DNA of 64,000 bases from NCBI GenBank assembly GCA_049509515.1, contig JBEKZV010000028.1, positions 1 through 64,000 on the forward strand. The letters are read 5' to 3'. This DNA comes from JBEKCP01 sp049509515. GTDB lineage: Bacteria > Planctomycetota > Planctomycetia > Pirellulales > Thermoguttaceae. This document shows positions 1 to 8,157 of this stretch, in pieces. Every line of letters begins with the position of its first letter. Positions within the stretch are counted from its first letter, which is position 1. The translations under genes were made by a program, and so were the position numbers. The notes beneath the pieces are model-generated. The model saw only the letters and a list, made by a program, of their open reading frames with translations, searched no databases and was not told the origin of the DNA.

Positions 1-38
1 TCTTCGTCCGTGAGCCGCACCACGTACTTCTTGTTCAT
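1..38 (-). CDS. IS630-family transposase, N-terminal fragment cut by window edge
   Basis: Only the first dozen codons are inside the window. Read on the minus strand they give MNKKYVVRLTDE, which resembles the way IS630-family transposases begin. A perfect AAGGAGG lies at 44-50 (minus strand), five bases before the ATG at 36-38, so this is a real translation start. The insertion-sequence end would lie somewhere in the roughly 70 bases to the right, before the amidotransferase gene, but I could not define an inverted repeat because the other end is outside the window. The family call rests on very few residues. Confidence 0.5.
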   Translation of the reverse strand, partial: MNKKYVVRLTDE

Positions 39-115
39 GGGAACCTCCTTGTAACCCTAGAGGTTCCACGAAAACGCCATTCTTGACAACCCCAATATTT
101 AGCTTGGACGGAGCA

Positions 116-811
116 CTAGATGCTGGCGGCCATCGCGTCCAGCAGGCGGTCCAAGAGCCCTTGGATGCCGGCCACGCGGCCCGGCTCCGCCCGGAGCTGG
201 GCGGCCTGTTGGACCGTCGGCCCGGTCGCCAATTCCTCGCCGCAGTGGGCGATCATTTTTCCGATGCTCTCGGGCGAGTAGTCGAGGTGGAACTGGAGGC
301 CCAGCACGCGCCGGCCGTACTGGAAAGCCTGGTTCGCGCAGGCCTGGCTGGCGGCCAGCCGCACCGCGCCGGGCGGGATCGAGAACGTGTCGCCGTGCCA
401 GTGAAAAGCGGTGAACGAGGGTGGGAATCCGCGAAACCACGGCGCGCGCACGCCCTCCTCCGTCAGGGAGACGGGGAACCAGCCGATTTCCTTCTGCGGG
501 TTGCGGGTCACCTTGCCGCCCAGCACGTCGGCGGCCAGTTGGGCGCCGAGGCACACGCCCAGCACGCCCGCCCCCCGCCGGATCGCTGCGCGGAGGAAGT
601 GCTTTTCCCGCACGAGCCACGGATGGGCCTCGTGCTCGTAGATGTTCATCGGGCCGCCCAGGACCACCAGCCAATCGAAGGCGGACGGTTCCGGCAGCGG
701 CTCGTCCAGATCGAGCCGGGTGGCAGTGACCGCGTGGCCGCGGTCTGCGGCCCAGGGCAGGATATTGGCCGCGTCCTCGAATGCCACATGCTGGAGGCAG
801 TGAATTCGCAT
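116..811 (-). CDS. Class I glutamine amidotransferase (GMP-synthase-like)
   Basis: A 231-residue stand-alone class I glutamine amidotransferase domain, cytoplasmic, expected to release ammonia from glutamine or to act as a gamma-glutamyl hydrolase. The nucleophile elbow GVCLGAQ carries Cys87, and LQFHLD carries the catalytic His175. The third triad position is Asp177, where most relatives have Glu (HPE becomes HLD). The oxyanion-type segment VVLGGPMNIYE is also present. The length fits the GMP-synthase-like GATase family rather than GuaA itself, because there is no ATP-pyrophosphatase domain. It lies downstream of the sigma-54 activator on the same strand, separated by a short repeat-containing gap, so co-transcription is possible. 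The acceptor substrate cannot be read from the sequence. Confidence 0.85.
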   Translation of the reverse strand: MRIHCLQHVAFEDAANILPWAADRGHAVTATRLDLDEPLPEPSAFDWLVVLGGPMNIYEHEAHPWLVREKHFLRAAIRRGAGVLGVCLGAQLAADVLGGKVTRNPQKEIGWFPVSLTEEGVRAPWFRGFPPSFTAFHWHGDTFSIPPGAVRLAASQACANQAFQYGRRVLGLQFHLDYSPESIGKMIAHCGEELATGPTVQQAAQLRAEPGRVAGIQGLLDRLLDAMAASI

Positions 812-857
812 GGTGCGGAAGGGGAAGCGGGAGCTGGGAGGGCGGGGCTGCGAAGCC

Positions 858-905
858 GCAAGCGGCCTTCATCCTTCATCCCTTATCCTTCATCCTTCTT
901 CCTGC
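858..905. repeat. Dispersed CCTTCATCC/GAAGCCGCAAGCGGC repeat, copy 1
   Basis: A short intergenic block made of GAAGCCGCAAGCGGC followed by repeated CCTTCATCC units. Related blocks occur near 3979-4052, 15130-15244, 25105-25170 and 61877-61946, always at gene ends. This copy overlaps the last codons of the neighbouring activator gene. Confidence 0.7.
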
Positions 906-1903
906 TGCCGGTACTCGATTCCCAGTCTCTTCATTTTATACCGGGCGATGCGGGGCGTGATACCGAGGTGCTTGGCGGCGGCGCGAACGCTCCCCCCGCA
1001 GAGCTTCAGGGCCTCGAGGAGCATGTCCCGCTCGAGGATGGCCACCCGTGCCTTCAGGGAACCCATTGCGGCCACCGCCCGGGCCTCGGGGGCCGCCAGC
1101 GCCGGGGGCAGATTCTGGCTGTGAATGACGCCGTTGCGGCAGAGCAGCACGGCGGACTCGATCGCGCTGTCCAGTTGGCGGACGTTGCCGGGCCAGTCGT
1201 AGGCCAGCAACATGTTGGTCGCCGCGGCATCGATGGATTGGACCGGCTTGCCCATGTTCTGCGAGTGTTTCCGCACGAAGTGCTCGGCCAGCAGGAGGAT
1301 ATCCTCGCGGCGTTGGCGCAGGGGGGGCAAGACGATGGGGAAGACGGTTACCTGGTAGTAGAGGTCCTGGCGGAAGCGGCCGGCCTCGACCGCGGCTTCC
1401 AGGTCCCGCTCGGTGGCGGCGATCACCCGCACGCTGGCCTTCCGCGGCCGGATGCTGCCGACGCGCTCGAACTCGCCTTCCTGGAGCAGGTGCAGGAGTT
1501 TCACCTGAAGGGAGGGGGAGAAATCGCCGATCTCGTCCAGGAAGAGCGTGCTCCCCTCCGCCTCCTCGACCCGGCCGACGTGCCCGCTCAGCGCACCGGG
1601 AAACGCCCCTTCGGCGTGGCCGAACAACTCACTTTCCAGGGACTCGTCGCCCAGGGCCTCACAATGAACCGTCACCAGCGGCTTGTGGGCCGAAAGGCTG
1701 CCGGCATGAATCGCCGCGGCCACGAGTTTCTTGCCCGTGCCCACCTCGCCGCGCACCAGCACGGTGGTGTGGGTCGCGGCAACTTGGCGGATGCGAAGCC
1801 GGACCTCGCACATACCGAGCGAACGGCCCAGGATCAGGTCCGCTGGGAACCCGTCGCCGTTGGGGTGCGAGAGGGCGGGGGATTCATCAACTGAACTAGC
1901 CAT
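890..1903 (-). CDS. NifA/NtrC-like sigma-54-dependent activator without a sensor domain
   Basis: A 338-residue bacterial enhancer-binding protein that would open sigma-54 RNA polymerase complexes. The AAA+ domain spans roughly residues 22-250: Walker A GEVGTGKK (52-59), the sigma-54 contact loop as GAFPGA (99-104, normally GAFTGA), Walker B STLFLDE (118-124) and an arginine-finger segment FRQDLYY. A NifA-like Fis-type helix-turn-helix follows near the C-terminus (GGSVRAAAKHLGITPRIARY). There is no receiver or GAF domain, only about 20 residues before the AAA+ core. I chose the ATG at 1901-1903 because the reading frame upstream looks non-coding. It is transcribed away from amtB, which has a sigma-54 promoter, so nitrogen control is the likely job. 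The Thr-to-Pro change in the GAFTGA loop and the atypical Walker A (GESGTGKE becomes GEVGTGKK) may alter activity. Confidence 0.85.
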   Translation of the reverse strand: MASSVDESPALSHPNGDGFPADLILGRSLGMCEVRLRIRQVAATHTTVLVRGEVGTGKKLVAAAIHAGSLSAHKPLVTVHCEALGDESLESELFGHAEGAFPGALSGHVGRVEEAEGSTLFLDEIGDFSPSLQVKLLHLLQEGEFERVGSIRPRKASVRVIAATERDLEAAVEAGRFRQDLYYQVTVFPIVLPPLRQRREDILLLAEHFVRKHSQNMGKPVQSIDAAATNMLLAYDWPGNVRQLDSAIESAVLLCRNGVIHSQNLPPALAAPEARAVAAMGSLKARVAILERDMLLEALKLCGGSVRAAAKHLGITPRIARYKMKRLGIEYRQQEEG

Positions 1904-1918
1904 CGGGGTTTCCGAATG

Positions 1919-1934
1919 TGCAAAAATTGCGCCC
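1919..1934 (-). promoter_or_regulatory. Possible sigma-54 promoter of the activator gene
   Basis: On the minus strand the sequence GGGCGC-N5-TTGCA has the GG-N10-GC spacing of a -24/-12 promoter, with the first T of TGGCAC replaced by G. The predicted start of transcription would lie only a few bases before the ATG at 1903, which is a weakness. If real, it implies that the activator gene is itself sigma-54 controlled. Confidence 0.3.
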
Positions 1935-2423
1935 TTGGTCCAAGCGGATGGCAGTAGTGCAGCGCCGGGCCGTGGGAAACTGCCGTTTAGCGGGCGGGCT
2001 TGCCCGCCGGGCGAATCGTGGACCACCGGTAGTGGGCGGGCAGGGTACCGCTCGCAGCGTGGTCGCCCGCTAAACGAGGTCGAACGATACCGAGACGGAT
2101 TTCGCAAGTTGCGGCCGAAGGCCCTCTGGAACAGCAACAGCACGCTCCGCGATGACAGATTTGTCAAGGCAACAGAATGTTGGAGAAACTTTTCTTGATG
2201 CGCATCAGTGCTCGAAATATGTGCAGTGATTGCATGTCATAGAGGCATCCCGGGCGGTATCGGGTTCGTCTCTACACGTGGTTATAGGGCGGCCGCAACC
2301 CAGTCTCGCCAAGTGCATAGGACCCCGAACGCTTTCTTCCACGCAATCCGCCGTGTCCCGGGCTCTTCGCCAACGAGCCGCGGCGGGAGCCATGCCGGCC
2401 GACCCAATGTTGTAGCCGTACAT

Positions 2424-2438
2424 TGGAACATTATTTGC
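2424..2438 (+). promoter_or_regulatory. Sigma-54 (-24/-12) promoter of amtB
   Basis: TGGAAC-N5-TTGC matches the sigma-54 consensus TGGCAC-N5-TTGC at nine of ten positions, with exactly ten bases between the invariant GG (2425-2426) and GC (2437-2438). Transcription would start near 2450, leaving a leader of about 65 bases before the amtB ATG. The match is strengthened by the divergent neighbour being a sigma-54 activator. Confidence 0.75.
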
Positions 2439-2515
2439 AACCCCACTTGGGTCGGGGCCGATTTCTCTGCGAAAACTGCCTGGCTTCGATTTCTCTCACC
2501 AGCCTGGGGAAGCCT

Positions 2516-3964
2516 ATGGAAACCGAGACGATCCGCGTGCTGTGGGCCGTTTTGGCCGGGATCGTGGCCCTGTTGATGCAGCCGGGCTTCGCCATGGTCG
2601 AGGCCGGCTTGTCCCGCGCCAAGAACGCCGCCCACACCATCAGCATGACCCTCGTCATCGGCCCGACGGTGTGCCTGGCCTTCTGGGTCTATGGGTTCGC
2701 ATTGGGTTGGGGCAATCTGGCCGGCGGGCTACCCGCTGGGGCACCCCTGGGGTCCGCCGGCGATGGTTGGCTCCGGTCGCTGGGGGCGGGCCTGTCCGTG
2801 CTCGACCGCGGCCTGGGGATCGGCCACGCGGTGGGCGCGGACGGCGCGGAGACCGGCGGCCAAGGCTTCGGCCTCTTGGGGTTGAAGGGATTCTGCCTCC
2901 ACGGCCTGGACGACCCGGCGGTGTGTGCCCTGTTCTTCCTGATGCTCGCCTTCCTGCTCGCCGCGGCCGCTATCCCCACCGGCACGATGGTCGAGCGGTG
3001 GAGCTGGCGGAATCTCTGCCTGTACGGCCTGTGGGTGCCGTTGCCGTTCGCCCTGTGGGCCAACTGGGTGTGGGGCGGCGGTTGGCTCGCCCAGGCCGGG
3101 CTGAACTGGCAGCTCGGGCACGGCGTGGTGGACGTGGCCGGCTCGGGTGTCGTACACGCGCTCGGGGGAGTCGTCGCCCTGGCCGGCGCGGTCGTCCTGG
3201 GCCCAAGACTCGGAAAATACCGCCAGAACCGGGCCTCGCCCATCCCGGGCCACCACGTGCCCATGGTGGTCACCGGCACCTTGCTCGTGGCGATCGGCTC
3301 TTTCGGGTTGATCGGCGGTGCCGCCCTGGCAGGCAGCGATCTGCATCCCAGCGTCATGATCGTCCAGGCCGTTTTGGCCGGCGCCGCCGGCACCCTGGCC
3401 GCAGTGGTCACCCTGCGGACCAAGCGCATGAAGCCCGACCCGACGCTCATGTGCAACGGGCTGGTGGCCGGCCTGGCGGCCATCTCCGCCGGCTGCGGAC
3501 TGGTCGACACTTGGGCCGCGGTCGTGACCGGCGGCGTGGCGGGCGCTGTTGCCGTCCGCTGCGTCTTGTTCTGCGAGAAGCACGGGCTGGACGACCCGGT
3601 CGGGGCGATCTCCGTCCACGGCGCCGGCGGCCTGTGGGGCCTGGTGGCCGTGGGCCTGCTGGCCAACGGGAGGTCCGGCGCCGGTTGGCACGGCGTCGTC
3701 CGCAGTGACATCCTCGCCGGACCGGCCGCAGGACTGGGGTACGACGGCGTCCGCGGATTCTTCTACGGCGACGCCTCGCAACTGGCCGCGCAACTCCTGG
3801 CCGCCGCGGTCCTGGCGGTCTTCGGCTTTGCCACGGCCTACGCCGGCTTCAAGCTCAGCAACCTGCTGGCCGGAATCCGGGTCGGGCGCGACACCGAGTT
3901 GGCGGGCCTGGACGCCCCGGAAATGGGCTCCATGGGGTATCCGGACTTCACGGTAAAGAGCTAA
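2516..3964 (+). CDS. amtB: Ammonium transporter (Amt/MEP/Rh family)
   Basis: A 482-residue inner-membrane ammonium channel that takes up NH4+/NH3 when nitrogen is scarce. The Amt signature is clear: N-terminal LMQPGFAMVEAGL, the ammonium-site Asp206 in VVDVAGSG, and the two pore histidines His214 (VVHALGG) and His368 (SVHGAGGLWG). The C-terminal tail ends GLDAPEMGSMGYPDF, as in typical Amt proteins, where it contacts the PII protein. An extra-cytoplasmic insertion rich in Gly and Ala follows the second helix (about residues 62-120). The ATG at 2516 is preceded by GGGGAAG. No glnK/PII gene lies next to it. A sigma-54 promoter sits about 90 bases upstream, and the divergent gene is a sigma-54 activator. 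Confidence 0.95.
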   Translation: METETIRVLWAVLAGIVALLMQPGFAMVEAGLSRAKNAAHTISMTLVIGPTVCLAFWVYGFALGWGNLAGGLPAGAPLGSAGDGWLRSLGAGLSVLDRGLGIGHAVGADGAETGGQGFGLLGLKGFCLHGLDDPAVCALFFLMLAFLLAAAAIPTGTMVERWSWRNLCLYGLWVPLPFALWANWVWGGGWLAQAGLNWQLGHGVVDVAGSGVVHALGGVVALAGAVVLGPRLGKYRQNRASPIPGHHVPMVVTGTLLVAIGSFGLIGGAALAGSDLHPSVMIVQAVLAGAAGTLAAVVTLRTKRMKPDPTLMCNGLVAGLAAISAGCGLVDTWAAVVTGGVAGAVAVRCVLFCEKHGLDDPVGAISVHGAGGLWGLVAVGLLANGRSGAGWHGVVRSDILAGPAAGLGYDGVRGFFYGDASQLAAQLLAAAVLAVFGFATAYAGFKLSNLLAGIRVGRDTELAGLDAPEMGSMGYPDFTVKS

Positions 3965-3978
3965 AGAGAAAGGAGGAG

Positions 3979-4052
3979 GGAGGAAGGATGAAGGATAAAG
4001 GCCGCTTGCGGCTTCGCAGTTCCTCCTTCATCCCTTATCCTTCCTCCTTTGC
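3979..4052. repeat. Dispersed GGATGAAGG repeat in inverted arrangement; likely bidirectional terminator
   Basis: Between the convergent amtB and nfo genes, GGATGAAGGATAAAGG and CCTTCATCCCTTATCC face each other around GCCGCTTGCGGC, giving an imperfect hairpin. The right arm runs into the end of nfo. The same words are found at other gene ends in the window. Confidence 0.6.
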
Positions 4053-4903
4053 CCTTCCAGCCCGCGCAGTACCTCCAAATTGATCTGGTCCCAATCGCGG
4101 CCGGCGTCGAGGCCCTTGGGGGTCTCCAGGACCATCGGCACGTTGCGGAATCGGCGGGAGCGGACGAGCCGGCGGAACGGTTCGAGGCCCATCTGTCCGT
4201 GGCCGACGTGGGCGTGGCGGTCGACCCGGCTTCCGCAGGGCCGCAGGCTGTCGTTGAGATGAAAGGCGCGGACCCGCCCCAGCCCGACCAGCCGGTCGAA
4301 CTGCCGCATCGTGGCCCGGTAGCCGGCGGGGGTCGAAAGTGGATAGCCAGCCGCGAAGACGTGGCAGGTGTCGAAGCACACGCCGAGCCGCTCCGGGGCC
4401 TTCACGCCGTCCAGGATGGCGGCCAGCTCCTCGAACCGCCAGCCCAGGGCCGTGCCTTGACCGGCCGTGGTCTCCAGCAGGCAGCCGACCTTGGTTCCGC
4501 GGGTTTGGGTGAGGATCTCCTGTAGGGCGGCGACGATCCGCCCCAGCCCCGCCTCCGGACTGCCGCTGGTGAAGGCCCCCGGATGGGCGACGACCCACGG
4601 GATGCCGAGCATCTCGGCCCGCAGGAGCTCCTGTACCATGCCGTCGATGGACTTCCGCCACAGGTCCGCTTCGGGGCTGGCCAGGTTCACGAGGTAGGAG
4701 TTGTGGGCCAGCGGGCAGGTGAGGCCGAGCGCGTCGAGCGTCCGGCGGAATTGCTCGCCCTCGGCGGGGGTGACTTGGCGGGCCCGCCACTGGTTGGTGT
4801 TCTTCGTGAAGATCTGGAGGCACTGGCAGCCGCAGGCCTTGGCCCGCTCCGCGGCCTTGTGGTATCCGCCGGCGATCGACTGGTGCGCCCCGAGAATGGC
4901 CAT
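4028..4903 (-). CDS. nfo: Endonuclease IV (AP endonuclease)
   Basis: A 291-residue TIM-barrel endonuclease IV that cleaves the backbone 5' of abasic sites in base-excision repair. It begins MAILGAHQSIAGGY as the family does. The three-zinc ligand set is visible in order: His in AHNSYLVN, His in VVAHPG, Glu in LLETTAGQG, Asp and His in CFDTCHVFAAGY, His in FHLNDS, Asp and His in DRHAHVGHG, and Glu in VLETP. The length is normal for the family. I use the ATG at 4901-4903 rather than an upstream extension because MAILGAH is the conserved start. It is convergent with amtB and separated by an intergenic hairpin repeat from the upstream FGE-like gene. Confidence 0.95.
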   Translation of the reverse strand: MAILGAHQSIAGGYHKAAERAKACGCQCLQIFTKNTNQWRARQVTPAEGEQFRRTLDALGLTCPLAHNSYLVNLASPEADLWRKSIDGMVQELLRAEMLGIPWVVAHPGAFTSGSPEAGLGRIVAALQEILTQTRGTKVGCLLETTAGQGTALGWRFEELAAILDGVKAPERLGVCFDTCHVFAAGYPLSTPAGYRATMRQFDRLVGLGRVRAFHLNDSLRPCGSRVDRHAHVGHGQMGLEPFRRLVRSRRFRNVPMVLETPKGLDAGRDWDQINLEVLRGLEGQRRKDKG

Positions 4904-5020
4904 GATGAAAACGGGCCCAAGGTCCCCTCTCCCTCCGGGAGCGACCATCTGCGATGGTGCCCGAGGGTCAGGGCGATTGGCCCCGAAACCGAGCTGTCCT
5001 GTCCTTGTACCTTCCCAAGG

Positions 5021-5056
5021 CCCTCACCCCCTGTCCCTCTCCCAGAGGGAGAGGGG
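5021..5056. repeat. CCCTCACCCC...CCCTCTCCC/GGGAGAGGG hairpin repeat, copy 1
   Basis: An intergenic element with a nine-base inverted repeat CCCTCTCCC-aga-GGGAGAGGG. A near-identical copy is at 58159-58195, and a diverged piece lies inside valS near 21046. A partial copy without the full stem is at 4922-4965. The hairpin could terminate transcription between the FGE-like gene and nfo. Confidence 0.7.
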
Positions 5057-5080
5057 ACGAACTTGCCAGATGCCATGGCA

Positions 5081-6091
5081 TTACTGGGTCCTGGCAACGC
5101 GGAACCCCACGTACCCGTACCGGCTGACCGGTGGAATCATTCGGCGAGTGGCGGAAGGGTAGTCGCTCGGCCCGAGGCCCCAGGAACCGCCCCGCAGAAC
5201 ACGGTCATTGCCGGAATCCGGGCCGGTTGGATCGTCCGCGGGGGACGCGGCGTAGTATTCCGCCCCGTACCAATCCGCGCACAACTGCCCAGTATTTCCC
5301 CGCATGTCGTAGAGCCCGAATGCATTGGGCTTGAATGAGCCCACCGGAGCCGTAAACACGTACCCGTCGCTGGCTTTGATCGTGTACTTCGCGCCTGGGG
5401 ACTTCGCCTTGAACGTCGCGTCGGGCAGGTTACCGACCTTGGCCGGCGTCTCGGGATCGTCGCCACTGTAGTAGCGGGTTGTCGTGCCTGAGCGACAGGC
5501 GTATTCCCACTCGGCCTCGGTGGGCAGCCGGTAGGCCTTGCCCTCCTTCTTGCTGAGCCACTTGCAGAAGGCCACCGCGTCGTTCCAGTTCACACAGACC
5601 ACCGGGTGCTCGTCGGTCTGCTCGAAACCCGCGTTGCGCCACGAGTATTTCTCGTTAAACTCGAAGCCCTTCCTGTCAGGGTCCCAACCCCAGGCCCCCG
5701 GCTTCTCTCCCTTTTCCGCATCGGTCTTGTAACTGGTGTCAGTGACAAACTGCCGAAACTGGCCCCGCGCGACATGGTACGCACCCAGGTAGAACGGCCG
5801 CGTGATCCGCACGCGGTGCTGCGGATGCTCGTCCTTGAAATCGTCCGCCTTCAGCTCATCTGTGCCCCAGCGGTTGTTGAAGAATGCCGCCTCGTCTTCC
5901 GCCGACTCGCGGCTGCCCATCTTGAACTCCCCCGCCGGGATGAGCACCATCTTCAACTTCACGCCGCCGCCCAGATCGATGGCGATCCGCTTGTCGCCGC
6001 CCGCCTGCTTGGATTCCTGGGCGGTTGCGTGGGTAAGACTGCCGAGCGCCGCCAGGACCGCCAAGACGACCGTCCAAACTTGCCGGAACAT
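5081..6091 (-). CDS. Secreted FGE-sulfatase (SUMF1-type) domain protein
   Basis: A 336-residue exported protein with a formylglycine-generating-enzyme-like fold. A signal peptide (MFRQVWTVVLAVLAALGSLTHATAQ) precedes the domain. Domain hallmarks are FKMGS near the start, HPVVCVNWNDAVAFCKWLS, RLPTEAEWEYACRSG, DMRGNTGQLCADWYG and RVLRGGSW, ending GFRVAR. Planctomycetes carry many such paralogues, and most are not true FGEs. I cannot confirm the catalytic cysteine pair, so enzymatic formylglycine formation is not claimed. The start at 6089-6091 is chosen for the signal peptide; the open frame upstream reads as repeat DNA. No sulfatase gene is adjacent. Confidence 0.88.
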   Translation of the reverse strand: MFRQVWTVVLAVLAALGSLTHATAQESKQAGGDKRIAIDLGGGVKLKMVLIPAGEFKMGSRESAEDEAAFFNNRWGTDELKADDFKDEHPQHRVRITRPFYLGAYHVARGQFRQFVTDTSYKTDAEKGEKPGAWGWDPDRKGFEFNEKYSWRNAGFEQTDEHPVVCVNWNDAVAFCKWLSKKEGKAYRLPTEAEWEYACRSGTTTRYYSGDDPETPAKVGNLPDATFKAKSPGAKYTIKASDGYVFTAPVGSFKPNAFGLYDMRGNTGQLCADWYGAEYYAASPADDPTGPDSGNDRVLRGGSWGLGPSDYPSATRRMIPPVSRYGYVGFRVARTQ

Positions 6092-6129
6092 AGGCCAAAC
6101 CTCTTTCAGCGAAGCCGGTGGCGCCCGGG

Positions 6130-6190
6130 GGTCTGCACGGCGGGCAAGCCCGCCCGCTAAACGGCAAGCATCGCCCGCTAGACGCCAAGC
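6130..6190. repeat. GGCGGGCAAGCCCGCC palindromic element
   Basis: CACGGCGGGCAAGCCCGCC followed by CGCTAAACGGC, then diverged partial copies. It occupies the divergent space between the FGE-like and MFS genes. Related copies lie at 1986-2080 and 57695-57727. Confidence 0.6.
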
Positions 6191-6283
6191 ACCGCCCGGC
6201 CCCTGGACGGCGGCGGGCGGCGGGACTATCATGGCGGAAATCCCGCCGGCGTGCTGCACGCATCCTATCCGAGACGCCCCGCC

Positions 6284-7999
6284 ATGGTCAATCCGGCTCC
6301 TGGTATCCCTCCCTCGCCGGCCGCCGGCAAGCTGCCCGCCTGGTACCGCCAGCTCAACGGCTATCACTGGCTGGTGCTGGTGGTGGGGACGCTGGCCTGG
6401 TCGTTCGACTGCCTGAGCCAACAGCTCTTCAACCTGACCCGCAAGCCGGCCATGGACTTTCTGACCGGCTCGGCTGCCAAGGCGGATTTCTTCGGCCCGC
6501 TGAGCACGACGGCGCTGTTGGTGGGTTGGGCGACTGGCGGGATCATCTTCGGGATCCTCGGCGACCGCATCGGCCGCGCCAAGACCCTGACGATCATGAT
6601 TCTCTGCTATTCGGTCTCGACGGGACTGTGCGGGCTGTCGCGGGGGCCGTGGGACTACGTCGTGTACTGTTTCATCACCGGCGTGGGTGCGGGGGGGATC
6701 TTCCCGATCGCGTGTACGCTGGTGGCCGAGAGTCTGCCTGACGGCACCCGCCCGCAGGCGCTGGGAATGGTCCAGGCGTTTTCCGCCTTCGGCAACGTCG
6801 CCGCCGGCTTCATCTCGTTGGGGATGGTGCTCCTGTTGGCGCATGGTGTGATCGCCACGTATTGGCGATGGATGTTCAGCGTGGGGATTGTGCCGTCGCT
6901 ACTGGCGATCATCGTAATGCGGAAGCTCCGCGAGCCGGAGGTTTGGAAGCGGGCGGTCGCGGAAGGCAAGACCAGGAAGGCCGGTTTGCGGGAGCTGTTC
7001 GCCGAGCCCCGCTGGCGGCGGAATGCCATCGTCGGCCTCTTGTTGGCCACTTCCGGCGTGGTCGGCCTGTGGGGGATCGGCGTTTTCAGCAACGACCTCA
7101 CGCAGCGGTTCATCGGCGAGCAGATGGACCAGAAGCAGCGGGACCTGGGCGAGGCCGAGCGGGACCTCCAATTCGTCGGCGCGGTGATCGCTTCGCCGGA
7201 GAATCTCGCGCGGGCCAGGGAGAGCGTGCAGCCGCGGCAGTTGCTAGGCACCAGCGCCAAGGACAACGCCGCACGCTTCTTGTACGAGGCGGCCCTGCAG
7301 CTTGCCGCGGAAGGCAAGACGGTGGCACTCGCGAGCGTCCGCGAGCGGGCCTCGGCGGCCGGCATGGCCCCGCTCGGTGTCGCTGACACAACGGCCATCG
7401 CTTGGGGGATGTTCGGGTTCGGAAGCTCGGGCTCCCCCGCTACCGCCAAGTATTGGGTCGGGGCGGACATCGACCGCATCCTGGCCCGGCAGAAGGCACG
7501 GAGCATTACGGTCCTGCAGTGGGCCGCGGTGACGCTGATCATGTTCAACGTCGGCGCCTTTTTCGGGATGTATGCCTTCGCGCGGGTGACGCACAAGATC
7601 GGCCGCCGGCCGACGTTCGCCATTTTCTTCCTCATCGCCATGGCCACCACCGCGCTGGCCTTCTGGCGGATGGAGAGAATGCCGCAGGACTTGTGGATGG
7701 TCGCGCTGATGGGCGGTGCGCAGCTCTCCATCTTCGGCGGCTACGCGATTTACTTCCCCGAGCTGTTCCCCACGCGGCTGCGGAGCACGGGCACGTCGTT
7801 TTGCTACAACGTGGGCCGCTACGTTTCCGCCGTCGGCCCGTTCACCAAGGGGCTGTTGATCACCTACGTCTTCGCCAGTGCCGGCCATTCCGCGCAGGCC
7901 GAGCGTTCGGCAGGCGTGGCCATGTGCGTGTGTTACGTGGTAGGCCTGGTGGCCTTGCTCTTCGCCCCGGAGACCAAGGGCCAGCCGCTGCCGGAATAG
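6284..7999 (+). CDS. MFS transporter (sugar-porter-like) with a large internal insertion
   Basis: A 571-residue major facilitator superfamily membrane transporter. The first half carries motif A as GDRIGRAKTL between helices 2 and 3, and the second half carries the equivalent THKIGRRPTF. The order of hydrophobic segments fits 12 helices, with a hydrophilic segment of about 130 residues (roughly 275-405) inserted between helix 7 and the second motif A, longer than usual. FPELFPTRLRSTGTSFCYNVGR near the end resembles the sugar-porter subfamily. The ATG at 6284 is the first start after the intergenic repeat. The substrate cannot be deduced. No partner genes are adjacent. Confidence 0.85.
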   Translation: MVNPAPGIPPSPAAGKLPAWYRQLNGYHWLVLVVGTLAWSFDCLSQQLFNLTRKPAMDFLTGSAAKADFFGPLSTTALLVGWATGGIIFGILGDRIGRAKTLTIMILCYSVSTGLCGLSRGPWDYVVYCFITGVGAGGIFPIACTLVAESLPDGTRPQALGMVQAFSAFGNVAAGFISLGMVLLLAHGVIATYWRWMFSVGIVPSLLAIIVMRKLREPEVWKRAVAEGKTRKAGLRELFAEPRWRRNAIVGLLLATSGVVGLWGIGVFSNDLTQRFIGEQMDQKQRDLGEAERDLQFVGAVIASPENLARARESVQPRQLLGTSAKDNAARFLYEAALQLAAEGKTVALASVRERASAAGMAPLGVADTTAIAWGMFGFGSSGSPATAKYWVGADIDRILARQKARSITVLQWAAVTLIMFNVGAFFGMYAFARVTHKIGRRPTFAIFFLIAMATTALAFWRMERMPQDLWMVALMGGAQLSIFGGYAIYFPELFPTRLRSTGTSFCYNVGRYVSAVGPFTKGLLITYVFASAGHSAQAERSAGVAMCVCYVVGLVALLFAPETKGQPLPE

Positions 8000-8036
8000 G
8001 TCTTGGGTCTTAGGTCTTGGCACGAAGGCCCAAGTG

Positions 8037-8140
8037 GTAGGGTGGGTCGAGCGCAGCGAGCCCCACCAAGAGAATGCGTCCGAAAAATGGTGGGGCTCGC
8101 CGACCAACGCTGCGCGTCGGTGCCCGTCGACCCACCCTAC
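8037..8140. repeat. GTAGGGTGGGTCGAG palindromic element, copy 1
   Basis: The ends GTAGGGTGGGTCGA and TCGACCCACCCTAC are perfect inverted repeats, with a second pair (GCGAGCCCCACC / GGTGGGGCTCGC) nested inside. A second copy with the same ends is at 60910-60982. It looks like a mobile palindromic (REP/MITE-like) element with no coding capacity. Confidence 0.85.
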
Positions 8141-8157
8141 ACAATGGGAGACGAGCG

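Larger units (their letters stand above)
1904..2515. other. Divergent regulatory region between the sigma-54 activator and amtB
   Basis: No credible gene is seen here. The region holds two sequences with sigma-54 promoter spacing, one facing each gene. It also holds two pieces of a dispersed palindromic element near 1986-2010 and 2030-2080, with GGGCGGGCTTGCCCGCC and CGCCCGCTAAACG words that recur near 6137-6185 and 57695-57727. A small palindrome TGTAGCCGTACA at 2411-2422 sits just upstream of the amtB -24 box and could be a protein-binding site, but it is short. Confidence 0.6.

Noticed and set aside
83..1894. A 603-codon open frame on the plus strand opposite the amidotransferase and activator genes
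   Set aside because: Its translation has no recognisable domain and reads like antisense of two well-supported minus-strand genes; high-GC DNA produces such frames. The same holds for the long opposite-strand frames across topA, lysC, valS, cimA, ftsK and mutS.
5081..6091. True formylglycine-generating enzyme activating a sulfatase
   Set aside because: The fold is present, but I could not identify the catalytic cysteine pair and no sulfatase gene lies nearby.
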